DNA of 64,000 nucleotides from Nonlabens agnitus (lineage in GTDB: Bacteria; Bacteroidota; Bacteroidia; Flavobacteriales; Flavobacteriaceae): contig NZ_MQUC01000003.1 in NCBI RefSeq assembly GCF_002994045.1, forward strand, positions 2,704,501 through 2,768,500. Reading direction: 5' to 3'. Positions 50,645-58,056 of the stretch are shown piece by piece (the stretch's first letter is position 1; every line of letters starts with the position of its first letter). The position numbers and the translations under genes were made by a program. The notes under the pieces are model-generated. The model had not been told where the DNA came from and made no database searches. It worked only from the letters and a program-made list of their open reading frames with translations.

Positions 50645-51940
50645 ATGAGCTGTAATAGTTGTGGAACTGGCGATAGTGCGCCAGGTGGATGTAAGAATCA
50701 CGGTACCTGTGGTACCTCAGGATGTAATAAACTCACCGTTTTTGATTGGCTGGCAAACATGGAATTGCCAGAAGGACAAGAACAATTCCCTTATGTTGAA
50801 GTTCGTTTCAAGAACAGCCGCAAAGAGTTCTTTCACAATCACGAGAACCTGCCTTTGAAAATTGGCGATGTAGTAGCAACCCAGGCCGCAACGGGTCATG
50901 ATGTAGGTATCGTGACACTTACCGGCGAACTAGTACGTGTACAGATGAAGCGCAAGCGCGTCAAGCCTGACAGTGAAGAGGTGCTACAAATTTATCGCAT
51001 TGCTAATCAAAACGATGTAGACAAGTGGAAAGAAGCCCGCAATCGTGAGGATGAGATGAAGATTAAGGCCAGAGAAATCGCTATACGATTAAAGCTCAAA
51101 ATGAAAATCTCAGATATTGAGTTTCAAGGAGATGGCTCTAAAGCCACCTTTTTTTACACGGCAGATCAGCGCGTCGATTTTAGAGAGCTCATTAGGGAAT
51201 ATGCTGGAACATTCCGTACGCGTATTGAGATGCGTCAAATAGGGCTGCGTCAGGAAGCGGCTCGATTGGGCGGTATAGGATCTTGCGGTCGCGAATTGTG
51301 TTGCAGCACCTGGTTGACAGATTTTAGATCTGTTACCACCAGCGCTGCTCGTTATCAAAACCTGTCGCTCAATCCGCAAAAATTGGCGGGTCAGTGCGGT
51401 AAATTGAAATGCTGTTTGAATTACGAGTTGGATTCCTATCTGGATGCATTAAGTACATTCCCTAAGCAAAATCAAAAGCTCTACACAGAGAAAGGAGTTG
51501 CTTTGTGCCAAAAGGTTGATATTTTCAAAGGCCTCATGTGGTATTGTTACGATGGCGAGTGGATGAACTGGCACACCTTAACCATTGAACAGGTTCACGA
51601 GATTGTGGCTAAAAATAAGGCCAAGGAAAAGGTAGCTGGTATTGAAGAATACGCCCGTGAACTGGTCATAGAAGAAAAAGTAAGTTTTGAGAATGTGGTA
51701 GGTCAAGACAGCCTTACCCGTTTTGACAATAAATCTGGCGGTGGCAAGAATAAACGCAAAAAGCGTCGCAACAACCGCAATAAGAAGAAAGCGCCAGCAG
51801 GAAATGCTCCAGCAGCAAAAACGGCTGCCAAGACATCTCCTAAGCCAGCCAGCAAAGGCGGCCAGAGCAAACCCAACAAACCTCGCAGGAATAAACGTCG
51901 CGCAACTAAGGGTGGCAACAACAATAACGAGAAGAAATAA
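50645..51940 (+). CDS. PSP1/RicT-like protein with long basic tail
   Basis: A 431-residue protein. It begins with a cysteine-rich head (MSCNSCGTGDSAPGGCKNHG), followed by the PSP1 domain with its key cysteine cluster GGIGSCGRELCCSTW and CGKLKCCLNYE. RicT (YaaT) of bacilli binds Fe-S clusters within the Ric complex. Residues from about 370 form a tail made almost only of Lys, Arg, Asn, Pro and Ala (RKKRRNNRNKKK and similar), suited to RNA or DNA binding. gldH starts directly after its stop, so the two are co-transcribed. No RicA/RicF partners are visible. Confidence 0.9.
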   Translation: MSCNSCGTGDSAPGGCKNHGTCGTSGCNKLTVFDWLANMELPEGQEQFPYVEVRFKNSRKEFFHNHENLPLKIGDVVATQAATGHDVGIVTLTGELVRVQMKRKRVKPDSEEVLQIYRIANQNDVDKWKEARNREDEMKIKAREIAIRLKLKMKISDIEFQGDGSKATFFYTADQRVDFRELIREYAGTFRTRIEMRQIGLRQEAARLGGIGSCGRELCCSTWLTDFRSVTTSAARYQNLSLNPQKLAGQCGKLKCCLNYELDSYLDALSTFPKQNQKLYTEKGVALCQKVDIFKGLMWYCYDGEWMNWHTLTIEQVHEIVAKNKAKEKVAGIEEYARELVIEEKVSFENVVGQDSLTRFDNKSGGGKNKRKKRRNNRNKKKAPAGNAPAAKTAAKTSPKPASKGGQSKPNKPRRNKRRATKGGNNNNEKK

Positions 51941-52444
51941 ATGAATCTGGTACGTCGACTTGCTTTCGGTTTATTGGCGATCCCGGTGATCATAGGATGT
52001 GACGACAATCTGGTGGCTACAGACAGTAAGTCCTTTGATGGCGCATCCTGGCCCGCTAGTGAACCAGCCCAGTTTTTGATCGAACCGGTTGATACGGTTA
52101 CTGATTTTCAGATATATTTGAATATGCGCAACAACAAGAGTTATGCGTATAAAAACCTTTGGTTGATCACTCAAATGAAATTTCCGCAGGGAAAGATCGT
52201 TACAGATACATTGGAGTATGCCATGGCAGATGCTAGAGGTGCATTTTTGGGTACCGGTAGCGATGTGGTGGAAAACAAATTAATATATAAGAAAGAATTT
52301 CGCTTTCGCGAAAGCGGAACATATCAACTTACCCTACAACAAGCCATGAGAAAAAGCGGTAGTGCCCAACCATTGGAACAGCTGGAAGGCGTGCTTGACG
52401 TAGGATATACTATTGAAAAAGAAATACAAAATGGCAGTAAGTAA
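51941..52444 (+). CDS. gldH: Gliding-motility lipoprotein GldH
   Basis: A 167-residue lipoprotein (lipobox VIIGC, Cys20) with the GldH-specific segments FQIYLNMRNNKSYAYKNLW, GKIVTDTLEYAMAD and LTLQQAMRKSG, ending DVGYTIE. GldH is needed with other Gld/Spr proteins for gliding and T9SS function in Flavobacteriia. A palindrome copy in the turn before the conserved GTYQLTLQQ strand is translated as RFRES (residues 121-125). It overlaps the PBP1A start by 14 bp. Confidence 0.95.
   Translation: MNLVRRLAFGLLAIPVIIGCDDNLVATDSKSFDGASWPASEPAQFLIEPVDTVTDFQIYLNMRNNKSYAYKNLWLITQMKFPQGKIVTDTLEYAMADARGAFLGTGSDVVENKLIYKKEFRFRESGTYQLTLQQAMRKSGSAQPLEQLEGVLDVGYTIEKEIQNGSK
52301..52316. repeat. 16-bp palindrome inside gldH
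   Basis: Exact copy, translated as R-F-R-E-S (residues 121-125). Confidence 0.95.
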
Positions 52445-54755
52445 AGCCCAGGAAGCAAAGCGCAAAGAAGACTTGCGAGCTAATGTGATTCTGTTCTGGA
52501 AACTCGTCGGTACGGCAATAGGATTGCTGGTGCTCCTATTTTTATTGACCAGTTGGGGCGTTTTTGGCTCCTTGCCAGACCACACAAAACTGGAAAATCC
52601 AGATACAGACCTCGCTACAGAGATTGTCGCATCTGACGGTATCACGTTAGGTAAATTCTACAAGGATAACCGTACGCCAGTAAATTTTGAGGACTTACCG
52701 CAAAACATGGTGGACGCGCTCGTTTCTACAGAAGATGAGCGTTTTTTTGAACATAGTGGTATTGATGGTTTTGGAACCCTGAGAGCGGTCGTTTTCTTAG
52801 GACAGCGCGGTGGTGCTAGTACCATTACACAACAACTGGCTAAAAACTATTTTACAGAGAAACCAGCTACTAATATCGTTGCTCGTATAGGTCAAAAGCT
52901 GAAGGAATGGATCATTTCCATTAGGCTGGAAAAACAGTACACCAAGCAAGAAATCATCGCTCAATATTTGAATCAGATCACCTTCTTATACAATGCAGAT
53001 GGTGTTAGATCTGCCTCAAGGATTTATTTTGGAAAAGAGCCCAAAGACCTTAATGTGGAAGAAAGTGCGGTCATCGTTGCCATGCTTAAAAATCCGCGAC
53101 AGTACAATCCGCGTAGGGAAATAAGCAAAGAGAAATCTTTCCAACGCCGCAATCAGGTATTTGTGCAAATGGTGCGTAATGATAAGATGACTGAGGCTAT
53201 GAAAGATAGCCTTAGAGAACAACCTATTGAACTCAACTTTAGCCCAGAAACCCATAACGATGGAATGGCGACTTACTTTAGGGAATACCTAAGAAGCTGG
53301 CTGGATGACTGGATAGAGGATAACCCAAATCCTGCAGACGGTGAGAAGTACAACATCTACCGCGATGGACTTAAAGTCAACGTGACCATTGATAGCCGCA
53401 TGCAAGCCATCGCAGAAAAGTCGGTTAAGGATCACATGAAAAACCTACAAGCCGAGTTTGATTATCAAAACCGAAACTTGAAGACGGCACCATTTAGAGA
53501 TGTTACAGAGAAAGAAGTGGACGAGAAGATCCTAGCATCTGCCATGCGCAGATCAGAGCGATGGAGAATTCTTAAAGCAGATGGCAAGAGTGATCAAGAA
53601 ATAAAGGACAGCTTCCTCGAGAAAACAGACATGACTGTCTTTTCATGGAACGGACCTATCGACACGCTCATGAGGCCTATTGACAGTATTAGGTATTATA
53701 AAAAGTTCTTGCAAGCTGGTATGATGTCTATGGAGCCGCAAACAGGTCACGTTAAAGCCTGGGTTGGCGGTATCAATCATGAAAATTTCAAGTTTGACCA
53801 TGTCAAAAAAGGAAAGCGCCAGCCAGGTTCTACTTTCAAACCATTTTTATATGCCACGGCCATAGATTTACTTAAATATTCACCATGTCGAGAGTTTAGT
53901 GATGGAGAATACACCATTCCAGCAGGTAGATATGGAAACATGAGAGACTGGACACCTAAAAATTCCAGCGGTGGTTATGGAAATATGAGAACTTTGAAAG
54001 ATGCTTTGGCTAATTCTGTGAACACGGTCTCTGCAAGGTTAATGGATGACGTTGGTCCACAAGCAGTGCTTGACAGAGTCAAAACGTTGGGCATCGATAC
54101 GAGCAACATGAGCGCTCAACCAGCACTAGCTTTGGGAACGGAAGACGTGAGCCTTTATGAAATGGTAGCGGCTTATGGTGTGTTTGCTAATGGTGGTATC
54201 TATAATGAGCCTGTGTTAGTGACTAGTATCGAGGACAAAAATGGAACGGTATTGTATCAATACATGCCAGATTCTAAAGATGTCTTGAACCCAGAAGTGG
54301 CCTATACCACCGTCAAATTGATGGAAGGTGTTACTCAAATTGGTAGTGGTGCACGATTGCGCGACAAATGGCGTGGTAATCAATCCTATGCTAGTATTTT
54401 GACTGATTATCCTTATGCCTTTGAAAATGATATCGCCGGTAAAACGGGAACAACCCAAAACCAAAGTGATGGATGGTTCATGGGAATGGTACCTAATCTA
54501 GTAACTGGAGTTTGGGTTGGTGGTGAAGATCGCGCCGTTCACTTTCCTACCATTACTTATGGTCAAGGAGCTTCCATGGCATTGCCTATTTGGGGATCTT
54601 ATATGAAAGGTGTGTACAAAAATGAAAACCTAGAAGTTTCTAAAGGAAGCTTCCCAAGACCAGCCAACCTCTCTATACAAACAGATTGTGACGTTTATCA
54701 ACAAGAAAATGGCAGTCCAACCGAGGAAGATGATGGTGGTGAGCTAGATATGTAA
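52431..54755 (+). CDS. Class A penicillin-binding protein (PBP1A-like)
   Basis: A 774-residue bifunctional cell-wall synthase from ATG 52431, overlapping gldH by 14 bp; the frame extends 18 bp upstream without another ATG. One TM helix lies at about 20-45. The glycosyltransferase domain follows with STEDERFFEHSGID, GGASTITQQLAKNYF and LNQITFLYNADGV, then the transpeptidase with Ser in KKGKRQPGSTFKPFLYA, SVN in LANSVNTVSARL and KTG in IAGKTGTTQNQSDGWFMG. The acidic C-terminus is unusual but short. Confidence 0.95.
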   Translation: MAVSKAQEAKRKEDLRANVILFWKLVGTAIGLLVLLFLLTSWGVFGSLPDHTKLENPDTDLATEIVASDGITLGKFYKDNRTPVNFEDLPQNMVDALVSTEDERFFEHSGIDGFGTLRAVVFLGQRGGASTITQQLAKNYFTEKPATNIVARIGQKLKEWIISIRLEKQYTKQEIIAQYLNQITFLYNADGVRSASRIYFGKEPKDLNVEESAVIVAMLKNPRQYNPRREISKEKSFQRRNQVFVQMVRNDKMTEAMKDSLREQPIELNFSPETHNDGMATYFREYLRSWLDDWIEDNPNPADGEKYNIYRDGLKVNVTIDSRMQAIAEKSVKDHMKNLQAEFDYQNRNLKTAPFRDVTEKEVDEKILASAMRRSERWRILKADGKSDQEIKDSFLEKTDMTVFSWNGPIDTLMRPIDSIRYYKKFLQAGMMSMEPQTGHVKAWVGGINHENFKFDHVKKGKRQPGSTFKPFLYATAIDLLKYSPCREFSDGEYTIPAGRYGNMRDWTPKNSSGGYGNMRTLKDALANSVNTVSARLMDDVGPQAVLDRVKTLGIDTSNMSAQPALALGTEDVSLYEMVAAYGVFANGGIYNEPVLVTSIEDKNGTVLYQYMPDSKDVLNPEVAYTTVKLMEGVTQIGSGARLRDKWRGNQSYASILTDYPYAFENDIAGKTGTTQNQSDGWFMGMVPNLVTGVWVGGEDRAVHFPTITYGQGASMALPIWGSYMKGVYKNENLEVSKGSFPRPANLSIQTDCDVYQQENGSPTEEDDGGELDM

Positions 54756-54757
54756 TT

Positions 54758-55471
54758 ATGATACACAAACTGACTCTTGAGAATATCCTCTTTTTGGATA
54801 TAGAAACAGTTCCTCAACATGAAAACTTTGAGGACTTAGAGTCGTTGGATCAAGAATTATTTGCTCAAAAAACACAGTATCAACGCCGGGAAGAATTCAC
54901 GCCGGCCGAGTTCTATGACCGTGCTGGTATCTGGGCAGAATTTGGTAAGATCATCTGTATTTCAGTTGGGTTTTTTAGGGATACTGGATCTAAAAGGACT
55001 TTCAGGATCCACAGCTATAAAGGTGAAGAATCTCAATTATTGAAGGAATTTGCTCAGATGCTGGAAGAACACTTCTCCAGAAATGAACATCTACTCTGCG
55101 GTCACAATGCCAAAGAGTTTGATTTTCCCTTTATCGCTAGACGTATGATCATTCACGGTTTGGAATTGCCTACTAAGCTTAATCTATTCGGGAAAAAACC
55201 TTGGGAAATACCGCATCTGGACACCATGGAGTTGTGGAAGTTTGGCGACTATAAACACTTCACCAGTCTTAAATTACTCACTCGTATTCTAGGTATAGAA
55301 TCGCCCAAGGATGATATAGACGGTTCCCAAGTACGAGACGTTTATTACAAAGAAAAGGATCTCGATCGCATCACACGTTATTGCGAGCGTGACGTGATCG
55401 CAGTCGCGCAAGTGATTCTCAAATTGCGCAATGAAAACCTACTGCAGGATGACCAGATCATCTCCAAATAA
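54758..55471 (+). CDS. DEDDy 3'-5' exonuclease (PolB-like)
   Basis: A 237-residue exonuclease with the three DEDD motifs: FLDIETVP (Asp, Glu), CGHNAKEFDFPFIARR (Asp) and Tyr-X3-Asp in ITRYCERDVIAV. It matches the predicted PolB-like 3'-5' exonuclease family that stands alone in Bacteroidota. It acts on single-stranded DNA or RNA ends; the pathway is unknown. It starts 2 bp after PBP1A and its end overlaps the peptide ABC gene by 23 bp. Confidence 0.92.
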   Translation: MIHKLTLENILFLDIETVPQHENFEDLESLDQELFAQKTQYQRREEFTPAEFYDRAGIWAEFGKIICISVGFFRDTGSKRTFRIHSYKGEESQLLKEFAQMLEEHFSRNEHLLCGHNAKEFDFPFIARRMIIHGLELPTKLNLFGKKPWEIPHLDTMELWKFGDYKHFTSLKLLTRILGIESPKDDIDGSQVRDVYYKEKDLDRITRYCERDVIAVAQVILKLRNENLLQDDQIISK

Positions 55472-57143
55472 CCTCCAGGTTGATGTGAAGGGATTGAACC
55501 TTTCCTTCAAAAACGGTAACCAATTCACGCAAGTGCTGCATGATGTCGATATCCAGTTACACAAGGATGAAATACTCGCGATTGTAGGAGAATCCGGTAG
55601 CGGTAAATCGATTACTAGTAAAATACTTATGGGCTTGCTGGACACGCGGCAGATTCAGGTGCATGCAAAAAAGTCTATTGTACTAGAAAAAGATGTGTTA
55701 AAGATGGATGCTGGTGAATGGGCTCGCTTTCGCGGAAGCGAGATCTCCATGATCTTTCAAGAACCCATGAGTTCGCTCAATCCCACCATCACTTGCGGTC
55801 AACAAGTCGCCGAAATATTGAAGATTCATACCCAGCTCAATGCTAAGGAACGGCACCAAACCGTGTTGGAACTTTTTGAGAAAGTCAAGCTACCATCGCC
55901 CGAGGTCACGTACCAAAAATACCCACATGAGATAAGTGGTGGCCAGATGCAACGCGTCATGATCGCTATGGCAGTGGCCTGCAAACCAAAAATTTTGATC
56001 GCAGACGAACCTACCACGGCGCTAGATGTTACGGTCCAGAGAGAGATCATCTTACTACTCAAATCGCTGCAAAGGGAATATGGAATGAGTATTGTGTTCA
56101 TTTCCCACGATCTATCGCTGGTGCGATCCATTGCAGATCGTATCATGGTGATGTATCAAGGTCGTCTCGTAGAAACCAAGGATGCTCAAGATCTTTTTCA
56201 AAATCCACAAGAACTGTATACCAAAGCATTGATAGCTGCCAGACCAGAAACAGATCGTCGATTAAAACGACTGCCTACCATTAGGGATTTTATGGAAAAG
56301 CGACTGGTGGAACAAGTAGAAAGTACTTCCCAACGTAAGGAACGGCATCACGAGATGTATCGCGGCGTTCCTATTTTAAAAGTAGATAGCGTTGTGAAGG
56401 ATTATGCACTTAAGAAAAAGCTGTTCCAGCCACGGCAATATTTTAGAGCGGTAGATCATGTCAGTTTTGAACTTTACAAGGGCGAAAGCCTTGGACTGGT
56501 AGGTGAGAGCGGTTGTGGTAAAAGTACGCTGGGCAACATGATTCTGGGACTGCTTCCCGTAACAAGCGGCCAGATTGTTTTTGAAAATCAAGATTTGAGT
56601 CAGATTTCTTCTAACGCGTTGAGAAAATTGCGCAAAAAGATCCAGATCATCTTTCAGGATCCATTTGCGTCGCTCAATCCGCGTTTGAAGATAGGCGATG
56701 CTATTATGGAGCCCATGAAGTGGCACGGCATAGGATCCAGCGATAAGGACCGCAGGCATCGTGTCGAGCAGTTGCTGGAGCGTGTTGGGCTCGACAGCGG
56801 CTATTTTGAACGCTATCCGCATGAATTTAGTGGTGGTCAACGACAACGCATAGGCATTGCACGAGCGGTCGCCTTAGAACCAGAATTGATTGTATGTGAT
56901 GAGTCTGTTAGTGCACTGGATATAAGTGTGCAAGCACAGGTGCTCAACCTGCTCAATGAATTTAAGGAAGATCTTGGGTTCTCCTATATTTTCATCTCAC
57001 ACGATCTAGGCGTGGTCAAGTATTTTTGCGATAGGGTGATCGTGATGAATAAAGGAAAAATCGAGGAGCAAAACGAGGCAGATGAACTCTATTCAAACCC
57101 GCAAAGAGAATATACCAAAAAGCTTATTGAAGCAATTCCCTAA
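55449..57143 (+). CDS. Fused double-ATPase of a peptide ABC transporter (DppD-DppF/YejF-like)
   Basis: A 564-residue protein with two ABC ATPase domains. The first has GESGSGKS, Q-loop region MIFQEPM, LSGGQ-equivalent ISGGQMQR and ILIADEPTTALD; the second has GESGCGKS, IIFQDPFASLNPR, FSGGQRQR and LIVCDESVSALD. The C-terminal oligopeptide-type signature follows each. Permeases and binding protein are not adjacent. ATG 55449 is used because ATG 55431 lies deeper in the exonuclease gene. RFRGSE near residue 93 resembles the palindrome but fits the normal family sequence. Confidence 0.93.
   Translation: MTRSSPNNLQVDVKGLNLSFKNGNQFTQVLHDVDIQLHKDEILAIVGESGSGKSITSKILMGLLDTRQIQVHAKKSIVLEKDVLKMDAGEWARFRGSEISMIFQEPMSSLNPTITCGQQVAEILKIHTQLNAKERHQTVLELFEKVKLPSPEVTYQKYPHEISGGQMQRVMIAMAVACKPKILIADEPTTALDVTVQREIILLLKSLQREYGMSIVFISHDLSLVRSIADRIMVMYQGRLVETKDAQDLFQNPQELYTKALIAARPETDRRLKRLPTIRDFMEKRLVEQVESTSQRKERHHEMYRGVPILKVDSVVKDYALKKKLFQPRQYFRAVDHVSFELYKGESLGLVGESGCGKSTLGNMILGLLPVTSGQIVFENQDLSQISSNALRKLRKKIQIIFQDPFASLNPRLKIGDAIMEPMKWHGIGSSDKDRRHRVEQLLERVGLDSGYFERYPHEFSGGQRQRIGIARAVALEPELIVCDESVSALDISVQAQVLNLLNEFKEDLGFSYIFISHDLGVVKYFCDRVIVMNKGKIEEQNEADELYSNPQREYTKKLIEAIP
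55725..55740. repeat. Near-palindrome in the peptide ABC gene (doubtful)
   Basis: CGCTTTCGCGGAAGCG, one mismatch to the element, read as R-F-R-G-S. Related ABC proteins often have a similar arginine-rich stretch before ISMIFQEP, so it may be native sequence. Confidence 0.45.
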
Positions 57144-57159
57144 GAATTCTACCAAATAA

Positions 57160-57194
57160 AAATCCCATCCAGGCGGTATTCCTAGATGGGATTT
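57160..57194 (+). terminator. Hairpin after the peptide ABC gene
   Basis: Ten-bp arms AAATCCCATC / GATGGGATTT; the following T run is short. Confidence 0.7.
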
Positions 57195-57292
57195 GAATTT
57201 GAAAGCAACAGCCTAAAACGCAAAAAACGTTCGCGCCACTAGCTTACAAAGACCTTTAATAAATCTAAAGGTAGAAACAATACTATTGGGTT

Positions 57293-57325
57293 TTTGAATG
57301 GAAGTTTGCACGATATATAATTTTG
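57293..57325 (+). promoter_or_regulatory. Orphan full promoter
   Basis: TTTG (57293-57296), a 21-bp spacer, TAATTTTG (57318-57325). No plus-strand gene follows; the next gene is on the minus strand. Confidence 0.5.
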
Positions 57326-57330
57326 TGATT

Positions 57331-57404
57331 AGGAAGCTCTAATATCATAATTAAAACCTAATAAAACAGTATAAGTGCATAATTATTCGATTAAAAGCAC
57401 TTTT
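57331..57404 (+). ncRNA. Candidate small RNA of about 75 nt
   Basis: It would run from the orphan promoter to a hairpin (AAGTGC / GCACTT, 57373-57402) followed by TTTT. The stretch is AT-rich, without a start codon giving a sensible peptide. The same hairpin could instead end the peptide deformylase transcript on the other strand. Confidence 0.3.
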
Positions 57405-57419
57405 GATCTACATAATATG

Positions 57420-58055
57420 TTAATTGGAGCGCTCTGCATCACGCTGTTCCTGCGCTAGGTGATCCAGATATAGAATTCCATTCAAGTGGTCAATCTCATG
57501 CTGGAAAATCACCGCGGTAAAGTCTTCTACCATCTCGATTTTATGACCTGCATCCATCGTATCATATTCTACCAGGATCGCGTAGGCTCGTGAATTAAGC
57601 GTCTCGCGTCGATCAGGAATGGAAAGACAGCCTTCTGCACATTCTTGCTTCTTTTCAGAGTACTGTTTGATCACTGGATTTAAGATTACCTCAAACGGGA
57701 AATCAGGCTTGTCAAAACGTTGCACCCAAGCGATACGTTTTAAAATCCCAACTTGCGGCGCGGCGATACCAGCACCTAGCGACAGGCTATCGCGCACGGT
57801 GGCGTACATGCGATCCACCAGTCTTTTAAGGGTTGCATCCTTGGGATCGACATCAACTGCGATACTATTCTTGCGCAACAGCAGCGAGTCAGACTCTTTG
57901 GTAATCTTGAAAACGCGCATGGGTACTGTCGTTCCAGCATCCATGATCATGCTTTGCTGTTCTTTAGTGAACTGGTTGGTGGATTTTTGCGCTTTCGCGA
58001 AAGCGAAACTTCCCAAAAACACTACTGCAACGAGGTATATTTTTGAAACCATCAT
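57420..58055 (-). CDS. Peptide deformylase family protein with a signal peptide
   Basis: A 211-residue protein from ATG 58055. The start MMVSKIYLVAVVFLG has signal-peptide character and runs into SFAFAKAQ, whose AFAKA is encoded by a palindrome copy (residues 18-22). All deformylase motifs are present: GAGIAAPQVG, EGCLSIPD (metal Cys) and QHEIDHLNG (metal His and catalytic Glu). A classical deformylase removes formyl groups in the cytosol, so an exported form is unexpected. It starts 1 bp after the CocE-like gene and is probably co-translated. It may hydrolyse another N-acyl or peptide bond outside the cell. Confidence 0.85.
   Translation of the reverse strand: MMVSKIYLVAVVFLGSFAFAKAQKSTNQFTKEQQSMIMDAGTTVPMRVFKITKESDSLLLRKNSIAVDVDPKDATLKRLVDRMYATVRDSLSLGAGIAAPQVGILKRIAWVQRFDKPDFPFEVILNPVIKQYSEKKQECAEGCLSIPDRRETLNSRAYAILVEYDTMDAGHKIEMVEDFTAVIFQHEIDHLNGILYLDHLAQEQRDAERSN
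57990..58005. repeat. 16-bp palindrome in the signal peptide of the deformylase-like protein
   Basis: Exact copy, translated as A-F-A-K-A just before Gln23, where signal peptidase should cut. Confidence 0.95.
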
Positions 58056-58056
58056 C

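Noticed and set aside
55725..55740. Tenth in-gene copy of the palindrome (RFRGS)
   Set aside because: It has an internal mismatch and falls where related ABC ATPases normally have an arginine-rich stretch before ISMIFQEP, so it may be chance similarity. Kept only as a doubtful repeat.
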